64,000 nt of DNA from Cladopsammia gracilis (lineage: Eukaryota; Cnidaria; Anthozoa; Scleractinia; Dendrophylliidae): contig JAJGOT010000001.1 in NCBI GenBank assembly GCA_022457155.1, positions 3,076,501-3,140,500 on the forward strand. Direction: 5' to 3'. Position 1 is the stretch's first letter; the number at the start of each line of letters is the position of its first letter. The notes under the pieces are model-generated. The model searched no databases and had not been told where the DNA came from. It was given only the letters and a program-made list of their open reading frames with translations. A program made the translations under genes and the position numbers. Shown here one piece after another: positions 13,901 to 22,900 of this stretch.

Positions 13901-16900
13901 TCACACATAAGGATTTCATCTGGTCTCCAGCCCAGAAGCCGCATAACCGGACTCCAAAAGCGTGCTCTGAAGTTATAGGTAAACACTAAAATTACAAGCA
14001 TTGTGATAGCGCTATGGAGGCAATTCCTTCGGAGCGTAGAAATCATACGGCCACCCATTAACACCGCCACTTTATTTTCACCCGAACAAATGCCTTTCTT
14101 TATATGTACATGTACGTCAGTACGACCACACTTTGTTGGTCTGTTTTTGGCCAGATTAACGTTGAATTTTCACGTACTATTCTCCCAAAAGAATGTTGCC
14201 AGGGTAGATGGCAAAATAAATGACAACGGTGGAATTTTTCGCAGACTATCCACTCACACGTTAGTCTCCTACGCAGCCGTTAATAGGGAGGAGCGGTGCG
14301 TGATGACCCAAATATCGGAGACTACTCAAACTTGTTTCCAAACAAAAATCGTATTTTAGTTATTTCGGTTGAACTTGCAAAGCTGATTGACGACTATGTT
14401 ATCTTTCAGACTCGTGAGAAGCAGGCGCGCACTAAATCAGCTGAGCTTCTGAAGAAAGAGCTGGACAACCAGGAAAACCTGGGATCTCCCGATTATCTGA
14501 GTAAAGTAAGCAACTAATTCTTGCTAAGGCTGTTAAATCTACAACTAAATCTCTCGTAAAAGCTACCTTCGATATCAGGCAATGTGGGAGGTTGGTCGCT
14601 AACGAGATTCTAAATAACTTGTGGCACTAAAAACGGATCGATATGAACGCGATTTTGTGAAGTTGTTGACTTGAAGGTCACGGTTTCTGCTTCAAAGAGA
14701 TTAATCTCTAGCTTGTTAACTTTAAGAAACAGGTATTGGTAAAAGTGCATGAAAAAACGGGATAACGGAGACGTTTAGGGAACTGTACGGTCTTAGCAGA
14801 AACAGTAAAGGTTAAATTTAATTGTTGCCCTCGCGTTGCATTCTTGGACAAGACACTTTGCTCCGCGTTGTTTTAATTCACCGAGGACTTACCCAGATAT
14901 TTAACTATAAGATGGGTGCAACGTCGACTTTGTGTTGTTTTAACAGACAATCACTTTGTTCCACCTTGTTGTATCAGTAGACACGTTGATACTGTTGTGT
15001 CTTTACACAAAACTATTTTCTCCATACTGTCTCTCCACTCGGGTATATAAATCGGTACATTGTCCTTGTGTTGTTTAAATAGACAAGTTACTTTGTTCCC
15101 CCTTTTTGTATAAATAGGCATGTTGATACTGTGTTGTGTCGTTACGCAAAACTATTTGCTTCAAACTGTCCCTCCACTTAGGTATATAAGTCGGTACATT
15201 GCCCTTCTGTTGTTTAAATAGACATTATTACATTATTACTGTGTTATGTCCTTAGATAAGACACTTTGCTACACATTGTCTCTCCACCCTGAAGAAAATT
15301 GGGTACAGTTTTACTGTGTTGTCCTTTTCCCCGCAAGTTCTTAAAACGACTGTTATCCCATACTTTGTTTTCCTTTCAGGTTAACCTTGCCTTGTCTGTG
15401 ATTTACTCACGCCACTTGTTAGCCATATTACTAGGGAACTGGTGTGACTGTGGCATGATAACCAGTGAGCTGATGGACAGCAGTGATGAGGTGCAGCTGG
15501 TTGGCCTGTTGGACATTTTGCAAAGACTGGAGAACAAAGAAATGTTTGAAAAGGTCAGTCACTCACCAGATGAGGTTTCTTCAGATTGTTGTATTGTTTG
15601 TGATATTAAAGCGTAATATTACCAACACTGACAACCATTCTTTGACAGCTCTCATTTTTAAACCAGTAGCATGACAGCTTTCAAGGAGACAAGTCAAGAA
15701 CGTAACTTGTGATACCAAAACACCTTCATTTTATAGCAACGTGCTGGTATGACAAAGAGGTGAATTATAGTGTTATAGGAGGACTGAACTTTGGCTCTGG
15801 AATATGACGTTACAGAAACAACCGTAAACCAAAACATCTTGATAATCTATTTGACCCTTTTCGCCGGCACTTACGGTAAATAAACATTTCAGTAAAATCC
15901 TAAATTTTCTTTAATTTGTAAAATTCCTTATAAGAACAAACAGTACTATAGAAAAGTACATCTGCCGAGCTTTCTTTTGATTGGTCAAACGGTAGGCCTT
16001 TATTCGCAGACTTTGAAATTTGAACCACATACGCCTTATTCCAAAATGGCGGGCAATTTATTACTCTTTTGTATGCATTTCAATTAGCGTTCTTTGCCTC
16101 ATTTTCGCGTGAAATTTCTGTTGTATTTTGCACATGCTGTCGAGGCAACAAGGGCTAATTAACATACATAAAATAAATAATAAATTGACCACCATTTTGG
16201 AATAAGGTGTATATAGTGACTCGTGTCGCCTTGACAGTGTGGTTATTGACTGTTTGGTGTTCCTGTGGTTGCAGGTGGTGAGTTCAGTTGTACGGTATGG
16301 AGACCCTAAGCTGGTTCACCCGCTGTCGCTTGCTGCTGCTCACTGCATGGGTGAAGTGACGCTATCCACTGAAACCAGGGAGTCCAGTCATAACTATCCT
16401 AATGATAACGTGGACGAGGTGATTTTGCGTTTTAAAGAACAGCACCTTGTAAACGACTTATTTGTATACGAAACCGGCAAACAAGAGACTGTAAAGATTA
16501 ATCATACAGCAGTCGAAGATTAATTTAATTACAATATAAAAGTAACCATTTACCTTTTTGGTGTTAGAACCATATCAATATCGAAACAAGGAAAAACTTA
16601 CTTCGTAAAAGATCGAAAAATAATCAGGTTCAAATGAAAGTTCTGCTAAAAAGCTTTCAGTTAAATGGTCACATTGTGGAATTTTATCCACATCCTCAAA
16701 AGTTAGAACCACCTTGTACAGCATAATATACAGTACCGCAGGAAAGTACTGCTCAATAGCTTTCATTTGAATGGTCACACTAAAATTTCATCCACAGACT
16801 CAAAAGTTAGAACCACCCTGTGTAGCATAATAAACAGCACCACAGGAAAATACTACTCAATAGCTTTCTTTTGAATGGTCACACTGTGGTATTTTGTCCA

Positions 16901-19900
16901 CAGACTCAAAAGTTAGAACCACCTACTACAGCGTAATAAATATGGTGAAGACAAGTACGCTACCAACCACAAACAAACTAACAAATTGTTGATCTTTTTG
17001 CAGGGCAAGGTGCATATTCCTGGAGCCGCTACACTCTTCGTTAAATTTGATTCCAGGTACGCCACGCCACTCTGTTATTATTTTTTCATATGGGTATAGA
17101 GGTTTTGCACGGCAGCCATGTTGCGTGGCAGGAACAATGAAAATGTTTTGCATTAGAAAGAACATTCTTTCCCATGGGAAAAAGGATCTATTGTTCCTGC
17201 CATGCAACATGGCTGCCGTGCAAAACCTCTATACCCAAGTCTATCCTTCTATTTCTTTCAAGTATACTTTTTTAAATTTTAGCGTGTTGTTGTTGTTGAA
17301 AAGCTCTGAACGATATTTACGTCACACTAGCTACTTTTTCGGTGTGAACTTGTAAAGTTTTCATCAACGAATTACAGAGCAATGGCGTTAAAAAGAATAG
17401 CCGCTTAAAAACAGTGTGAAATTGCCAATTATTTTCAAATACTTTTGTACAAACGAAGCTTCAAGGTGAATTTTATGGTAATGACATATGGGTATAGATT
17501 ATTAGGTAAATGAAGCAGTCACATGGCCATTTGAGGCATGTGTGGCTCTGGATCTAGTCAGCTTCAATCTTTAAACAAGAAGATTTATCTTTGATTGCCA
17601 CGTTGACTTTAGCCTGTTTCAAAACGAGGCCTAGCGTATATATAGGATATATATGTTTGTTCTCAGAGGTTCATATCCGTGAAAATCAAAATCATTTTTT
17701 TTAACAACGGTTTAGTACCAAAGAGAAAGACCAAACTGAGAAATTGCCTACAACGAACGTGTACTGTGACCTCTTTCCCAGGGTCTCCCTTCTTCCCTCC
17801 CCCTGGAAGAAGAATACTCTGAGACGAATTTTCTTGTGTTGTTGGCACCTAGACCTAGTCCTCTCTCTCTCTTACGTTCTCCACAGGTGTGCCACTGAAG
17901 ATGGATGTGACGAGCTTCGAATTGCGTCATCCTCTGATTATGAACAAAACAGACACGTGTTTTCTGGCCCAAGTAGTCGATGGATGGATGTGGAAATACC
18001 AGGTGTGTGATCGGTGTTATAAACGGTGAGGAAAAAAGCCGGGAGGGCACTTCTATCGATCTTTGCATGATTATTGAGTAGGAAAACCACTAAATATGAC
18101 TAATGTTTGGTAGCTCTCAACTAATGACAGCACCTTATCAAGGAGAGAGCTTGAATAGTGATAGCGAGGATGAAAATAGAAAACGTATTTAAACAAAAAT
18201 GAAAATGTCACAACCACTTTTTCATATTCGGCTCAAATTCTTGGATCACCACGATGAACAACAACCCTTTTTACGACATTAATCAGTATTCTTGTTATCT
18301 TACAAACATTCTTTTCCTCTAACGAACTTGTCAGTTTCCTTCTTTGGTCAGCGTTCATACACTTTATTATTTAGTTATTCAATGGAAGACGAGATCAACC
18401 GACAACATTTGAATGAAGTTTATATCGTCTTGCATCCTTTCGATAATTGTACTGTCCACCGATGAAGTGCTGATAGACTGTCTTAGCAAATAATCGTAGC
18501 AGCTAATCTTCAGAAGCTCTGCCTCATCTGTTTTCAGGTGACACGTTGTACTACATATTCACGTCAGACAGCAGTACCAACGACTGGGGCTGGAAATTTG
18601 TCGTCACAGGAGGCCAACTTGGCAGGTAACTAGACCGTGTTTTGTTGCACTTCACTTCAAATTCAGAGCCAAGGCCCTGGCCAAAGCGACTCACTTGTCA
18701 GCTTTTAAACGCCATCTTGTAAATACCACGAACGTATAGCTCGCAAAACCATGACAACAGGCGCCTTGCGGTGCGCGAGCGCGAAGAGTGAGCAACGCGT
18801 GCGGATCGCGAAGCGACTGCAAAAGCGCCTGTTGTGTAGGCTACGAAGATATTTCGCGTTTTATCGGTTATTCCGTTGCTGTAATAACCACAAACATGTC
18901 ACCAACTTGCAAGATTTTCGTTAGGTAGCCAAACGGTTAGCAAACGCAAGTACATAGTATATTATATAGTAATACGTATAGTGGAGTTTGCCTTGTCGGG
19001 ACCTTGTGTCCGTTCGCTAGTCTCTTCTAAAACGTTCTTGTTTTTTTTTCCTTCTTTGTGTAGTATTGTTTAGTAATCTCTTTTATATTATTATTGTATA
19101 CATTCAGTGAGTTTGATCATGAATAAAGTCTCTTAATAAAGTAGTACAGTGCAATACGTTGTAGTGAATTTCAATTCATTGACTGGCAAATCTGTTTGGC
19201 TTGGTCGAGACCTAACTGGACCGAGTAAATGCTAACCCATAGCGACTGCCTGATTATTGCCGGTGTCCGTGTGTGTAACTGATTAAAGAAAAATGAGGTT
19301 TTCATAATTTCTTACACACATTTTGTTATGTTAATTGCAGGTTCAAGACTGGTTTCACAGTACTGAATGCTATGCTTTCACTGGATAACAAAGTCGCCAG
19401 GTATGTGTTCAGTGTCATGGCAGTTAATTATCGGCTACGATTCTTAGTGCGGCACATGAAATAAGAAATGAAAGCATTTCCTTACATTCGCCTCTTTAAA
19501 GGGCAACAAGCAAAAAAGCTAAAACATAAATACAGCCACCATTCAAGTAAACGTTGGATTATGTTTTTGTTTTCTTCCTAATTTTTGGTAAAACGTAAGT
19601 AAATCTCAATAAGTTTTGTATGACTATACACACGTCTTATCGCCACCTGGTTGGCGCAGTTGGTAGAGCATCAGTCTGCGTGTCTGCGGCGTCATTCGCG
19701 GGTTCGAATCCCGGCCGGACCAACACTCAGGGTCTTAAAATAATTGAGGTCGAAGATGCCGCCTATTTCATCTGCAAATAGTTTCACGTGGCAAGGATGA
19801 CCACGTAGAAATGGCGGTCCCGTCTCCCATGGGGACGTAAAAGAACCACTGAGGACGAATCAAAACCCTGGCTGTGATCATCCTCAGTGCCATACATTGT

Positions 19901-22900
19901 TCATTGGTGGGGTGGGAATGGACCGATAGCAGCTGCCTGAGGCGCCTTGACGAGCTGACGTCCGATCTCATTCTCATAAGTGTATGTGAAGCGCCATGAG
20001 ACATATGATATGTGCGCTATATAAGTTCATTATTATTATTACATCTTTGGTTTGAGCGATTTTTCTTTTTTTGGCAACCAAATTTGTGTGAAATGAAATT
20101 TCTTTTTGTTTAGTATCGTACCTTTTAATGGCTTGTATGTGAATGGTTTATTGCCTGTTTTCTCCTTCCCAGATCCTTACCTCTGAAGAAACTGTGGGTG
20201 TGGCTTGTTTCAGTCGCCTGCTGTCAGACTGGTCAGCAGCGACTTATGGCAACAGGCTTGTTATTAAGGCTTCTCTTAGTTGTCTCAGGGTAAGTTTCTC
20301 AGGCTCGTATCTTTTAACCCAGATTATCGGAAGCAAAGTTGCCCCCCCCCCCCCCCCCCTCTCCGCTCCCCTCTGTGTTAAAGTGATTTAAAAACACGTT
20401 ACAGCGATTCACCCTTTGATTGTTGGGGTCTTTCTTGTGTATACCGGAGTACAGATGACGTAAAACAAAAGGAACAAAAAACGACAATAATGCAAATGCA
20501 AAACAAGACCAAAAATACAATACCTCACAAACAGTAGAAGACAATGAGTACCGGTACACGCAGAAAGACCCGAATGTTGTTTCCGTAAATGTGGGCTACA
20601 ATTGCTGAACGGACTTATCGGTTCAGAGATAAAGTAAATTGCTGTAAGGAATGGCAAAACATCGCCTCGGTTGATGCACTGCCCTACTCTATTTAATTTA
20701 TCTTTTTAAGTATGACCAAAATGCCGATAGCAAGCCACGATTTCCGACTTGCCGGCGATTTTGTAGGGGAGGAGGAAGGGGCGGGGGGGGGGGGGGAAGT
20801 TGGTTTTGTTACAAATTAAAGGACCACCTTCACCCAAAAGACGTTGCGGTCGTTTGTTTTTGTTTTGAAATGCTCCATTGTTCATACGCGTGATCTGATT
20901 GGTTGCATGCATTCAAGCGTGAATTTCGTGTTACACGAAATTCAGCACAAAAAGTGATCACGGCGCGCACAGCATTTTGAGTGAAGGCGGGCCTTTAAAG
21001 TAAAAATGTGGTGCGTTATGTTGTTGATCACAGACAAGCTACGTTGTTCAGCTCCAATGGAGGAATGTGAGAGACATGAACTTTAGGGGGAACGGGTGGG
21101 TGTAGATGGTATTGTTATAAATTTAAAAATGTGTTGCGTAATGTTGTTAATAGACGAGCTATGGATAGTGATGGCTCGTGTTCAGTTCCAATGGAGGAAG
21201 ATGAAAGACCTGATCTGAGTTTGTTAAAGCCTCTTTGGTCTCTTTACACCAGCATGTTGGAGAAAGAAGGAGGTAAGATTTTTCAGTTTTTCATCCCGCA
21301 ACCAAGGCCCCAGGAACTAAAACCTTACTTTTAAATTAGTGCTGGGCATTCACGTCCGCATTTCACCCTTTCACTGCCAGAGTCAATTATGGAGACTAGT
21401 GATGTAGGTCTAACTTTTGAGTCGATCGACAAAATCCTATGGTGTGACCATTCAAATGAAACCACTTCGGCAGTACGTTTGCCTGGTACAATTTTTTTTT
21501 TTTTTTACAATTTTACAAAATAAAATTTTGATTTTGTTTTTTAATTAAAATGATTTTTGGTCCTCTTGGGGGTTAAACGGTTAACTGATGATCACGTATT
21601 AGAAGCTCCGGATCAAAAATGGTCAAAAATGGTCAAGTATTCAACCAAAGCCGTTCGTTAACTGTTAATTTCAACCAGTTCTATTCAGGTCTTAAGTATA
21701 GGTTTAAGATTTTCATCTCAAGTTTGTTTTGTAATTATTGAGTCCGACGCCCATGATGTTGAAGTTAGTTGGCTGTGCTGTTGTCATCTTTCAAGCTAAA
21801 ATAGCAGACCTGTTTCATTCTGCATTATGTAAAGGTAAATGGTTATGTTCGTCTCCAAGCTTAGTTGCTTTTCAAACCGTCACTTAATTACAACCTACTG
21901 AGTCTGGTGCTGTTTGATCGCGTTGGTCAATGGGCCTCAGGCTGCTGCGACTGTTGAAATGCGTGTCATTATGTCCACAGGTTCTGGATCAGCTCCCACT
22001 TTAGTGCCTCCTGTCCTCAGAGGTCTCACAGAACTCTTCCTTGTAGTGGAGAACCTTGCACAGGTCAGCCACACCAAATTTTCATAACTGTTTATTTTTT
22101 TAAATTCAAAACAGGCGGTATTAAAAAAACAGGCCCCTTTTAGGGAGCATGTGTCTTCCATACGCTGCCAAATTTTTGGATTTACAGTTAATTCAACCTT
22201 TCTTCTTTTGTAATTTTTGGGTTTACCTCGTTGAAGTCCAACTCTTCTAGATCGCCCAGTGGGTAGCAGGGGTGGCGCAGTGTTGAGAGTGCTCGCCTCC
22301 CACCAGTGTGGCCCGGGTTCAATTCCCGGCCCGGTATCATATGTGGGTTGAGGTTTTTCTCAAGGTACTCCGGTTTTCCCCTCTCCTCAAAAACCAACAC
22401 TTCCAAATTCCAATTCGATCTGAAATCCGAGGGCCACAATGTTCAAAGTGTCGGCTTTTGCAGAATTTAGTCTCGTGAATTTAGGTCTCGTGCCATTAAC
22501 CTTTAGCGATGATTTGATTTGCGATCTCTTTCTGGTGGCTTGGTGATTGCATCATTGTCACAGCTGTCATTCAGGTGTTGGCGGTTTTATTGCTTACAAC
22601 TTCCGCTTAACAAACTTCCGGTTAACAAACTTCCTGTGACACCGTCGATAGCATAGTGTCTCCGCGCTGATGCGCAGTAGGCACAAAAAAATAGACAGAA
22701 AAGCTAAGGGAAATGATGGGTTAATCAAGTTACAGTCTGCCGTAGAACGTTAACCTATTTGCGTCGTGTTTTTGCCGTGTAGGACTGGGGCATGGCACAG
22801 GACCTTGTTGTTGGTTTCACTACAATCGAAAGCTTAAAGAGATGCTTTTCGCAGGTAAAAAAAAAAATACAGTTTACAACACAACTAACTTGGTTGCCAA

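Noticed and set aside
13663..14070. 135-codon antisense open frame in a ZZEF1 intron
   Set aside because: Overlaps dispersed repeat sequence; no domain or motif; probably chance.
20143..20391. + strand 82-codon open frame
   Set aside because: Wrong frame of the true exon 20173-20289; the spliced frame gives the ZZEF1-like WVWLVSVAC segment.
22267..22330. Functional tRNA gene
   Set aside because: Degenerate stems and an attached body show it is a SINE head.
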